The notes beneath the pieces are model-generated. The model ran no database searches, had not been told where the DNA came from, and was given only the letters and a program-made list of their open reading frames with translations. This document shows positions 1-6,899 of a stretch of DNA of 14,931 nt, piece after piece. Made by a program: the position numbers and the translations under genes. Source of the DNA: JANYCG01 sp031392945 (GTDB lineage Bacteria > Pseudomonadota > Gammaproteobacteria > Burkholderiales > Burkholderiaceae_C); the NCBI GenBank assembly GCA_031392945.1, contig JANMVT010000296.1:1-14931 (forward strand), given 5' to 3'. How positions within the stretch are numbered: position 1 is the stretch's first letter; each line of letters opens with the position of its first letter.

Positions 1-219
1 CGCATGGCGTCCCGCCACCACGCACGCATCGAGCGCCGACGCGACAAGTTCTTCTTGATCGACCAGAGCACCAATGGCACTTTCGTCGCGGTGGCCGGAG
101 AGCCCGAAATCAGCCTGCGCCGCGAAGAAGTGATGCTGCGCGGCGCGGGCCAGATCGCCTTTGGCCACAGCGTGGGCGAGGGTGGCGGCGAAGTGGTGGA
201 GTTCTCGGTTCGCGGCTGA
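1..219 (+). CDS. FHA-domain protein, C-terminal end only (5' end outside the window)
   Basis: Only the last 72 codons are present, and the reading frame is open from the first base. The sequence reads as the second half of a forkhead-associated (FHA) domain, a fold that binds phosphothreonine peptides. It has the S-R-x-H-A-R-I strand (residues 4-10 of the visible part), the D-x-S-x-N-G-T-F loop that contacts the phosphopeptide, then an L-R...G-x-x-I-x-F-G edge strand before the stop. The ATG at base 4 lies inside the domain, so it is not the true start. The gene ends 32 bp from the convergent end of the Ser/Thr kinase gene, which fits a reader of kinase products, but no shared transcript is possible. 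The upstream part could carry another domain, for example an adenylate cyclase; that cannot be judged from here. Confidence 0.85.
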   Translation, partial: RMASRHHARIERRRDKFFLIDQSTNGTFVAVAGEPEISLRREEVMLRGAGQIAFGHSVGEGGGEVVEFSVRG

Positions 220-251
220 CAGCATTCAACCCAGGGCTGCCGCGCCGGCGC

Positions 252-2705
252 TCAGGTCATCTTGACCGATTTGAGCAGGCTTTTCCCGCGCGAGTCCGGC
301 GCGTTCAGCAGCCCGGCGGGCGGCGCTGATTCAAACTTGCCGCGTACAGCCACTGCCGCGCAGGCCGGCGCAAAACTGGCGTTGACATCCGAACCGTTCG
401 AGCCGGCCAGCGCAAAGCAGTTCTGGCCCAATTTGGTGTTGAGCGGCTTGAACACGGCTTCTTGAAGAATGTCCGAGGCGCTGCCTTCGGCCAACTGCAA
501 CTGGAATTTGCCGTCAGGCGCCAGTTGGACATCCAGCACCTGGCGGATGCCGCGCAGCTCGCGCATCAGCAATTCAGCGGTTTGTTTGTCGGGCAGGCCG
601 GTGACGGTCAGGTTGGTCCGGCGCGTGCCAAAGTTGAAATGCTGAAGGAAGAAATTTTTGGAGAACTCGTCGCCCACCGCCTTGCCAATATCGGCCAGCG
701 CCTGGTCCTCGGTGGCCCAGCTCTGGCCCTTGGGCAGGACTGTGTTGAGGTAGATTTCCTCGCCGCTGGACTTGTCGATGGCCTTGATGGTCCAGGAGGT
801 CAGCACGGTCTTGGTGATGGTCAGGCCCGAGGCCTGCAGCTTCATGGACAACTGCTTGAGCTTGGCCTCGCCCTGGATGGAAAAGTCGGCCGTCTGCGCT
901 TTCGGGCCACTGGCCACCTCGCCATCTGCCGACCAGACCCGAAAGCCAAAGGACTTGATGCGTTCTTTCAGCACGTTCTCGGCCAGCACCGAACGCGAGC
1001 CGGGCAAGACCTGGCCCGAATCGGCGTTGCCAATGGCCATGGTGATCGAAACTTTGGGGTCGCCGTTGTTGCGGATGAAATCGATGCGCTCTTCTTTTGA
1101 GAGTTGGTTGAGCGACTTCTGCACGTCGCGCATTTTGACCACGGCGCGGGTTTCAGTTTCTATCAGGCCGTCCTTGCCGTTGACGGGCACGCCTTCGTAA
1201 AGGACCGATTTGATGAAGCTGCCTGACTGCGAGAGCAGCTTCTGCTCGATCACGCCATAGTTCTTGTTCAAGGAGATTTTGTCGACGTAAAGCGCCAGCG
1301 CCTTGTCGATCAATTGCCGTGAGGCGTCGGCGCGCGCCTCGCTTTGCGCCGCGCCGGCGTCGCCCTTGAACTTGGGGTCCTTGGGGTCCACCAGGCCCAG
1401 GGCGCTGATGATCAGGGTGCCGGGCTCCTGCGCGGGCTCCACACTGGCACTGGGTGCGGCGGGCGCGGTGTTCGCGGGTGCCGCCGCAGGCATTGCCACG
1501 CCGGAATTGGCGGAAACAGCCGCAGTCTGCGCTGGAGGGGCGTTGTTTTTGCCGCCTTTGCCGAACATGAAAAATGCCCCGGCGGCGCCAAGCACCAGGA
1601 CGCCGGTGATGCCAGCCACCATCATGCCGGTAGAGTTTGACTTGCCGGGTTGCACGGCAGCGGCCACCGCCTCACGCGCCGCCATGGCCGGTTCGGCCAC
1701 CGGGGCAGGCCTGGGCGGCATGGCAGGCGGTGTTGCCGGACCCCCATGACCCGTCGGCTGACCCATCGGCCGGCTTAAATTGACCACCGTGGCGTCGTCA
1801 TTCGCGCGCGCTGTCAGGGCCGACGTGGCGGAGCTGGCCACTGCGGCGCTGATGGCCGCTGAAAACTCCCTGGCGGTCTGAAACCGGTCTGCCGGATTCT
1901 TGGCAATGGCCTTTTTCACCACCGCGTCCCAGGCGGCCGTCAGCCCCAGGTTGAGCGTGGAGGGCGGCAGCGGCTCCTCGCGCAGCACCTTGTACATGAT
2001 GGTGGTGGTGTTGCCGGTGAAGGGTTTTTCCCCGGTCAAAAACTGGTACAGGATGACGCCGCAGGAGAACAGGTCGCTGCGCCCGTCCACCGTCTGCCCC
2101 ATGAACTGCTCGGGCGACATGTAAGACGGCGTGCCCATCACCGTGCCGGCCTGGGTCAACTCGGACGTCTCGATGCGGGCGATGCCAAAGTCGGCCACCT
2201 TGACCCTGCCGTCGGCCAGCAGGATCAGGTTGGCCGGCTTCATGTCGCGGTGCGTCACGCCCTTGGCATGCGCGTGGTCCAGCGCGTCGAGCATTTCCCC
2301 CATGATGCGCTCCACCTCTTTCAGGGGAAAGCGCTCGTTGGCGTCAAAGAAGTCCTTGAGCTCGCGCCCCTTGACATATTCCATGGCGATGAAGGCGACG
2401 CGATCTCCGTCGCCGGGTTGCCCCAGTGAACCGGCCACCATGGTATGGTCGTCTTCGGCCACCACCTCGCCATAGTCGTAAATGGCGACGATGCCCGGGT
2501 GGTTCAGCCGCCCGGCCGCCTGCGCCTCGCGTTTGAAGCGCTTGAGGATGTCCTGCATTTCGCCGCTCTTGAGTTGGGCCGGCAAAATGGTCTTGATGGC
2601 GACCGTGCGCTCGATGACCGGGTCAAAACCCTCGTAAACAATGCCCATTGCGCCCTTGCCCAACTCACGCCGGATCAGGTACTTGCCCAGTTTGGTCATC
2701 GCCAT
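252..2705 (-). CDS. Membrane-spanning Ser/Thr protein kinase with FlgT-like extracytoplasmic domains
   Basis: An 817-residue Hanks-type kinase. The kinase domain (about residues 8-285) has a GKGAMG glycine loop, VAIK lysine (K38), HRDMKPAN catalytic loop (D154, K156, N159), DFG (172-174) and SPE (197-199), so it looks active. About 20 extra acidic/Gly residues (82-103) sit where the beta4-beta5 hairpin would be. A Pro/Ala-rich linker (310-355) leads to one hydrophobic membrane segment (about 360-381), a second Ala/Pro linker, and a C-terminal half of about 390 residues outside the cytoplasm. Residues 455-530 (ARADASRQ...) resemble the N-terminal FlgT/LPP20-like fold. Residues 548-690 resemble the FlgT middle domain, and 695-760 look like a further small alpha/beta unit. 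These domain matches are by recalled pattern only. It is the last gene of a three-gene operon, 24 nt after the CsgG-like gene. An AAGG about 10 nt upstream favours this start; ATG at 2699 is an alternative. Confidence 0.93.
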   Translation of the reverse strand: MAMTKLGKYLIRRELGKGAMGIVYEGFDPVIERTVAIKTILPAQLKSGEMQDILKRFKREAQAAGRLNHPGIVAIYDYGEVVAEDDHTMVAGSLGQPGDGDRVAFIAMEYVKGRELKDFFDANERFPLKEVERIMGEMLDALDHAHAKGVTHRDMKPANLILLADGRVKVADFGIARIETSELTQAGTVMGTPSYMSPEQFMGQTVDGRSDLFSCGVILYQFLTGEKPFTGNTTTIMYKVLREEPLPPSTLNLGLTAAWDAVVKKAIAKNPADRFQTAREFSAAISAAVASSATSALTARANDDATVVNLSRPMGQPTGHGGPATPPAMPPRPAPVAEPAMAAREAVAAAVQPGKSNSTGMMVAGITGVLVLGAAGAFFMFGKGGKNNAPPAQTAAVSANSGVAMPAAAPANTAPAAPSASVEPAQEPGTLIISALGLVDPKDPKFKGDAGAAQSEARADASRQLIDKALALYVDKISLNKNYGVIEQKLLSQSGSFIKSVLYEGVPVNGKDGLIETETRAVVKMRDVQKSLNQLSKEERIDFIRNNGDPKVSITMAIGNADSGQVLPGSRSVLAENVLKERIKSFGFRVWSADGEVASGPKAQTADFSIQGEAKLKQLSMKLQASGLTITKTVLTSWTIKAIDKSSGEEIYLNTVLPKGQSWATEDQALADIGKAVGDEFSKNFFLQHFNFGTRRTNLTVTGLPDKQTAELLMRELRGIRQVLDVQLAPDGKFQLQLAEGSASDILQEAVFKPLNTKLGQNCFALAGSNGSDVNASFAPACAAVAVRGKFESAPPAGLLNAPDSRGKSLLKSVKMT

Positions 2706-2729
2706 GGTGCGGCCGCCTTGCGTTGTGGG

Positions 2730-3548
2730 TTATTTGTACTTGGAGTCGATTTCCCAAACGGCCGTCTGCACCAGGCGCTGCACCATGGTGTCCAGGCCCA
2801 CGCCGCCCTTGGCGGAATCGGACACGCCCATCACGCTGGTTGACGTGGCGCCGACTTCCATCTTGAGCTCCTTGTAGCCCTGCGCCACCTGCTCGGTGGT
2901 GTTGGCGTCCATGATCTTGTAACGCATGCCGATCAGCCAGACGCCGGTGGAATCCTGCGTCTGCACCGAGCCGGCCACACGCCCGGCCGCCGCGCCGCCC
3001 AGGCCGCCAAACATGCCCATCAAACCGCCCACGGCCTTGCCGTCAAAGCCCTTCTTGTTCTCGGCGATCTGCTCGGCCTTGAGGATGTCGAACTTGACGA
3101 TCCACTTGGTGGTCTTCAGTTTGCCCACCTGCATGGTCTTGCGCGCGGCCGCCGGGTCGCCCAGGTTGTAGGCCAGCGAAATCTCCTGCAGCAAATTGCC
3201 CAGGTTGGCGCGCTCAAGCACCGGGAAGTTGGCATTGCCCAATTCGATTTCACCAAAATCCGCGATGTTGTTGGCGGTGAATTTCTGGGTGAAGGTGGCG
3301 TTGGCAGCCTTGATCTCGCCCGGGATCACCACCAGCGGCGGGCCCTTCTTGGCCTTGTTGGCGTATTCCACCTCCTTGTAAGCCGCCTGGTCGGCCGCAG
3401 CATTGGCCTTGTCCGAAGTGGATGTGCCCGCCGTGGGCGACGGGTTGCCGAAGCTGGGCTGCGCCAGCGCCTGGTTGCCCAGCGCGGCCATGGCCATCAC
3501 GGCCGAGAGCGCCGCAGTCCTGGCCCGGTTGAAGCGTGTGTTCATCAT
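2730..3548 (-). CDS. Exported CsgG-family protein
   Basis: 272 residues with a classical signal peptide: Arg-rich start, hydrophobic 11-24, likely cut after ALA-29. There is no lipobox Cys, unlike true CsgG, so it is probably free in the periplasm. The region from about residue 72 to 268 follows the CsgG/TolB-N-like pattern: a strand with PLVVIPG, then an N-F-P-V-L-E-R-x-x-L-x-x-L-L-Q-E helix (107-122), a strand TTKWIVKFDI (146-155), a Gly-rich stretch (174-193) and a helix near the C-terminus. Family members include the curli secretion channel and many uncharacterised envelope proteins. No curli genes are seen here, so a curli role is not implied. It lies between the FlgT-like gene (55 nt upstream) and the kinase gene (24 nt downstream), in one operon. 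AAGGGG lies 4 nt before ATG 3548 and 7 nt before the adjacent ATG at 3545, so the second Met may be the start. Confidence 0.82.
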   Translation of the reverse strand: MMNTRFNRARTAALSAVMAMAALGNQALAQPSFGNPSPTAGTSTSDKANAAADQAAYKEVEYANKAKKGPPLVVIPGEIKAANATFTQKFTANNIADFGEIELGNANFPVLERANLGNLLQEISLAYNLGDPAAARKTMQVGKLKTTKWIVKFDILKAEQIAENKKGFDGKAVGGLMGMFGGLGGAAAGRVAGSVQTQDSTGVWLIGMRYKIMDANTTEQVAQGYKELKMEVGATSTSVMGVSDSAKGGVGLDTMVQRLVQTAVWEIDSKYK

Positions 3549-3603
3549 CTTTCCCCTTCTAAAAAAAAATTGCGGCTGACGCGGCCAGACTTAAACCAGG
3601 CAC

Positions 3604-4281
3604 CTACTTCGCGCCCGCGCGCTGGCAGTAGTCGCTGTACAGTTTGGCCACCACTTCGTCAGCGCTCTCGTTGATGAGTGTCAGCGCCATGCCCGAGACA
3701 TCGGCGCCTGCGTAGCTCTCGTTTTTGGCGTTGGCCTGCGAGATCATTTTGCCATTGGAGCCGGTCAGGGTGAAGTTCATGCCAATGGCGACCTGGTTGA
3801 CGTTCACGATGGCGTTGCGCCGCATGCTGGTGCTGATCAGGCCACGCAAAATGTACTGGGCCGCCATGCGTTTCGAGGCGCTGATGGCAGCGTCCGGATC
3901 GTTCTTGAAATACGCGTCGATCTCGGCCTGCGCCACTTGCGCCTTGATCTGGGCGGCGGTGTAGGTTTTCAGGCCCTGCGCCGTGAGTCGGTCGTTGATC
4001 GCGCTGACATGGCTGTTGTAGGCCGCCTGGTTGGCCGTGACCATGCCGTTTTTCTCTTCGCCGATCAGCACCATGATTTTCTGGTTCTTGATCCTGTCGC
4101 GGCAGGGCATGGACAACATGGCCTGCGTTTGCGCCGCGCGTTGCTCCTGCGCGGCTTTGTCGGCCTTCTCGGCGGGGTCTTCATTGGAGAATTTGAAGCC
4201 CTGCGCCAAGGCGGGCACCGGGGCGCACAAAGCCCAGCACAGGCCTGCCAGCGCGGTGATCAAGGATTTGCGTAATGTCAT
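3604..4281 (-). CDS. Exported FlgT-like hypothetical protein, first gene of the kinase operon
   Basis: 225 residues. An N-terminal signal peptide (hydrophobic 8-24, likely cut after ALA-26) predicts a periplasmic protein. A short charged helix (35-55) precedes an alpha/beta domain of about 150 residues: strand KIMVLIGE (68-75), a helix with N-x-x-L-T-x-Q-G-L-K (97-105), a Q-x-x-A-Q helix, D-P-D-A-A-I-S-A-S-K (128-137), strand AQYILRGLIS (141-150), then paired strands and a final helix. This order recalls the FlgT middle domain and related TolB/CsgG-like folds, where a Gly-Ala-Asp-type position precedes the I/V-x-G strand. Cys60 and Cys219 could form a disulfide. A TGTGAGG ribosome site 5 nt before the ATG fixes the start. 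I cannot name it more exactly; the family placement is a fold-level inference. Confidence 0.75.
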   Translation of the reverse strand: MTLRKSLITALAGLCWALCAPVPALAQGFKFSNEDPAEKADKAAQEQRAAQTQAMLSMPCRDRIKNQKIMVLIGEEKNGMVTANQAAYNSHVSAINDRLTAQGLKTYTAAQIKAQVAQAEIDAYFKNDPDAAISASKRMAAQYILRGLISTSMRRNAIVNVNQVAIGMNFTLTGSNGKMISQANAKNESYAGADVSGMALTLINESADEVVAKLYSDYCQRAGAK

Positions 4282-4348
4282 GAATGCCTCACAGGCAAAT
4301 TGTGCGCGTATTATGGGAAACCGGTTTCAACGTGTGAGGGATATTGTC
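4282..4348. promoter_or_regulatory. Divergent control region with 12-bp palindrome
   Basis: This 67-bp gap separates the kinase operon (-) from the SDR gene (+), so both promoters must lie here or inside the coding ends. It holds a perfect palindrome GAAACCGGTTTC (4317-4328), a candidate operator. It also holds a 7-bp inverted repeat, CCTCACA (4287-4293) with TGTGAGG (4333-4339), whose two arms are simply the ribosome sites of the two divergent genes. TATTAT (4309-4314) resembles a -10 box for the plus strand, but no convincing -35 box was found at the right distance. The operator role is inferred. Confidence 0.45.
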
Positions 4349-5143
4349 ATGGATTTGGGCATTGCAGGCAAATGGGCTCTGGTGTGCGGCGCCAGCAAAG
4401 GTTTGGGCTTGGGTTGTGCGACAGCCCTGGTGCAGGAGGGCGTGAATGTGCTGATTGTCGCGCGCACCCAGGAGGTTCTGGAAGCGGCCGCCGCCAAATT
4501 GCGGGCCGATCACGCGAATCCAGCCAGCACCGGGGTGGTTGCCGTCACCGCCGACATCACCACACCCGAGGGCCGCGCTGCCGTGTTCGCGGTGCGCAAA
4601 GACTTTGACATCGTCGTCACCAATGCCGGCGGCCCGCCGCCAGGGGACTTTCGCGATTGGGACCGCGAGGCCTGGATCAAGGCGGTGGACGCCAACATGC
4701 TGACACCCATCGAACTGATCAAGGCCACGGTGGACGCCATGGCGGCCCGCGGTTTTGGCCGCATCGTCAACATCACGTCCAGCGCAGTCAAATCGCCGAT
4801 CGACATCCTGGGCCTGTCCAACGGCGCGCGCAGCGGCCTGACCGGCTTCGTGGCCGGCGTGGCGCGCAGCAAAATCGCCGCGCAAGGCGTCACCATCAAC
4901 AACCTGCTGCCCGGCCTGTTTGACACCGACCGCATCAAAACCACCCTTGCCGGCGCGGCCAAAAAACAGGGCGTGGACGTGAGTGTGGTGACTGACGCCC
5001 GGCGCAAAACCATTCCGGCGCAGCGCCTGGGCAAACCCGAAGAGTTCGGCGCGATTTGCGCATTTTTGTGCAGTGTGCAGGCGGGTTACATCAATGGGCA
5101 AAACGTGCTGGCCGATGGCGGCGCTTTTCCTGGAACCTATTGA
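4349..5143 (+). CDS. Short-chain dehydrogenase/reductase family protein with atypical active site
   Basis: 264 residues with a full Rossmann SDR layout. The nucleotide loop G-A-S-K-G-L-G is at 14-20, D69-I (the usual D-x base contact) at about 69-70, N-A-G-G at 92-95, the structural N115 helix, I-V-N-I-T-S-S at 139-145, a P-G-L motif at 188-190, and a C-terminal G-x-x-x-x-x-D-G-G-A-F. The catalytic Tyr-x-x-x-Lys is missing: aligning the following Gly-Phe places S157 and R161 there (S-N-G-A-R). A group of proteins annotated as 3-oxoacyl-ACP reductase-like SDRs shares this change, so it is a subfamily trait rather than damage. The substrate is unknown. The start is ATG 4349, with GTGAGGG 9 nt upstream. 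The frame stays open back to 4031, but that extension lies antisense to the upstream exported-protein gene and precedes the Rossmann fold. Confidence 0.9.
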   Translation: MDLGIAGKWALVCGASKGLGLGCATALVQEGVNVLIVARTQEVLEAAAAKLRADHANPASTGVVAVTADITTPEGRAAVFAVRKDFDIVVTNAGGPPPGDFRDWDREAWIKAVDANMLTPIELIKATVDAMAARGFGRIVNITSSAVKSPIDILGLSNGARSGLTGFVAGVARSKIAAQGVTINNLLPGLFDTDRIKTTLAGAAKKQGVDVSVVTDARRKTIPAQRLGKPEEFGAICAFLCSVQAGYINGQNVLADGGAFPGTY

Positions 5144-5208
5144 GGGCGTGGCGCGTCCTTGATGCGACGGCCGGCATCGAAATACCGGAAACTTCTGGTT
5201 TTCCAATG

Positions 5209-5261
5209 AAAAAGGCTATTTTCCCTTGTGGAATATGCATAGTTAGCTATTAAAAATATAG
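5209..5261. repeat. Intergenic repeat, copy A
   Basis: Bases 5209-5255 align without gaps to 12364-12410 with 32 of 47 identities, counted by eye. Both copies begin AAAAAGGC, share CCCT, TATGC and CTA-x-TAAAA, and end in an A/T-rich inverted repeat. In copy A this is CTAT (5247-5250) paired with ATAG (5258-5261). Copy A ends 3 bp before the start codon of the monooxygenase gene, so it forms that gene's entire proximal leader. I recall similar short A/T-rich intergenic elements in Comamonadaceae genomes; that link is not tested. Confidence 0.6.
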
Positions 5262-5264
5262 TAT

Positions 5265-6899
5265 ATGACAGCAAGCCGGCAAATCAAAAAAGTGGATGTC
5301 CTGATCGTCGGGGCCGGTTTTGCCGGTCTGTACATGCTGCACAAGGCGCGCAGCCTGGGTTTGAGCGCCCAGGTCGTCGAAGCCGCAGGCGGTGTGGGCG
5401 GCACCTGGTACTTCAACCAATACCCGGGCGCACGGGTCGACATCCAGAGCCTGGAATATTCTTTCGGTTTCTCTGAGGAATTGCAACAGGCGTGGCGCTG
5501 GAGCGAGCGTTACGCCAGCCAGCCCGAGCTGCTGCGTTATGCCAACTACGTGGCCGACCGCTTTGGCTTGCGTGACGGCATCCTGCTCAACACGCGGCTG
5601 ACCGGCGCACAGTTCGACGAGGGCGCGAATTCATGGCTGGCGCAAGCCCGGCGCAGCGGTCAACCTGGGGCCGGCGCCGATCTGGCCTGGTCGGCGCGTT
5701 TTCTGGTCATGGCCAGTGGCCCGCTGTCCAGCCCCAACACGCCGGATTTCAAGGGCCTGGCGAGTTTCAAAGGCCCGGTTTACCACACCGCGCGCTGGCC
5801 ACATGAGGCTGTTGATTTCACCGGTCTGCGGGTGGGCATCGTGGGCACCGGTTCGTCGGCCATCCAGGCGATTCCAGTGATTGCAGGCCAAGCCCGCGCG
5901 CTGACGGTGTTCCAGCGCACGGCGGCCTATTGCGTGCCGGCCCACAACGCACCGCTGGACGCCGCGCTGGAGGCTCAGGTCAAGTCTGGTTATGCCGATT
6001 TCAGGGCGCGCAACCGGCGCATGTTCAACGGCTTCAACGCCAACTCTCCGCCCAACCTGGTGTCGGCGCTGGCCGTGTCGGAGGAAGAGCGCCAGGCGCA
6101 GTTCGAGGCGCGCTGGCAGGTTGGCGGCTTTTCGCTCCTGGGCGCGTTCAATGATTTGATGGTCAATGAAGCGTCTAACGCCCACGCGGCCGAGTTCGTT
6201 CGCAACAAGATTCGCGCAACTGTCAAAGACCCCGAGACGGCGCGCCTGTTGTGCCCGCAACAAACCATCGGCTGCAAGCGCATGGGTGTGGACACCGGTT
6301 ATTACGAAACCTACAACCGCGCCAATGTGAACCTGGTTGATGTCAGCGCCGATCCGATTGATGAAATCACGCCCACGGGCTTGAAGACCGGCGGCGCGGC
6401 CTACAACTTCGATGCCCTGGTGCTGGCTACCGGTTTCGACGCGATGACCGGCACCCTGACCAAGCTTGACTTGCGCGGGCGTGGGGGCTTGAGCATCCAG
6501 CAAAAATGGCAGGCTGGCCCGCTCAATTACCTTGGCCTCACAATCGCCGGTTTCCCCAACCTGTTCAACATCGCCGGGCCGGGCAGCACGGCGGTGTTCA
6601 CCAATGTCATCGTCGCCATCGAGCACCACGTGAACTGGATCGCCGGCTGCATCGCGCACCTGGACGCCAGCCATCTCGCCACCATCGAGGCGACCGCAGC
6701 GGCCGAAGCCGCCTGGACTCGCCACGTCAACACGGCAGCGCACAAGACCTTGTTTTTAACCTGCAACTCCTGGTACCTGGGCGCCAACGTGCCTGGCAAG
6801 CCACGCATGTTCATGCCCCTGGCCGGCGGCTTTCCGGCTTATGTCGAGCGCTGCGACGACGTGGCGGTCAACGGTTACGAGGGCTTCACACTGGCGTAG
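5265..6899 (+). CDS. Type I Baeyer-Villiger monooxygenase (flavin-containing)
   Basis: 544 residues, the usual length for FAD/NADPH-dependent enzymes that insert oxygen next to a ketone to make esters or lactones. The family fingerprint F-x-G-x-x-x-H-x-x-x-W-P is intact at 168-179. Other marks are the FAD Rossmann G-A-G-F-A-G (16-21), the G-G-T-W-Y...Y-P-G-x-R-x-D block (45-59) with D59, the NADPH Rossmann G-T-G-S-S-A (194-199), and K-R-M-G-x-D-x-G-Y-Y-E (338-348), where R339 is the likely catalytic arginine. It is probably cytosolic. The substrate cannot be read from the sequence; cyclic, aliphatic and aryl ketones are all possible. No purine-rich ribosome site precedes the ATG, because the intergenic repeat ends 3 bp upstream. 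The next in-frame Met lies inside the Rossmann fold, so the start is still likely right. Its 3' end overlaps the convergent hpd gene by 14 bp. Confidence 0.92.
   Translation: MTASRQIKKVDVLIVGAGFAGLYMLHKARSLGLSAQVVEAAGGVGGTWYFNQYPGARVDIQSLEYSFGFSEELQQAWRWSERYASQPELLRYANYVADRFGLRDGILLNTRLTGAQFDEGANSWLAQARRSGQPGAGADLAWSARFLVMASGPLSSPNTPDFKGLASFKGPVYHTARWPHEAVDFTGLRVGIVGTGSSAIQAIPVIAGQARALTVFQRTAAYCVPAHNAPLDAALEAQVKSGYADFRARNRRMFNGFNANSPPNLVSALAVSEEERQAQFEARWQVGGFSLLGAFNDLMVNEASNAHAAEFVRNKIRATVKDPETARLLCPQQTIGCKRMGVDTGYYETYNRANVNLVDVSADPIDEITPTGLKTGGAAYNFDALVLATGFDAMTGTLTKLDLRGRGGLSIQQKWQAGPLNYLGLTIAGFPNLFNIAGPGSTAVFTNVIVAIEHHVNWIAGCIAHLDASHLATIEATAAAEAAWTRHVNTAAHKTLFLTCNSWYLGANVPGKPRMFMPLAGGFPAYVERCDDVAVNGYEGFTLA

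Noticed and set aside
252..4281. Curli or type VI secretion assignment for the kinase operon
   Set aside because: CsgG-like and FHA/kinase genes can suggest these systems, but no other curli or type VI component is present, and the CsgG-like protein lacks a lipobox.
4031..4348. N-terminal extension of the SDR frame
   Set aside because: The extra 106 codons lie antisense to the exported-protein gene and precede the normal SDR start, which has its own ribosome site.
4289..5206. Minus-strand open frame of 305 codons opposite the SDR
   Set aside because: It is the antisense of a clear SDR gene, with His/Gln/Gly/Arg-rich composition typical of GC-rich shadows and no recognisable motif.
5631..6743. 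Minus-strand open frame of 370 codons opposite the monooxygenase
   Set aside because: It lies fully inside a gene with intact Baeyer-Villiger motifs, and its composition is that of an antisense shadow.
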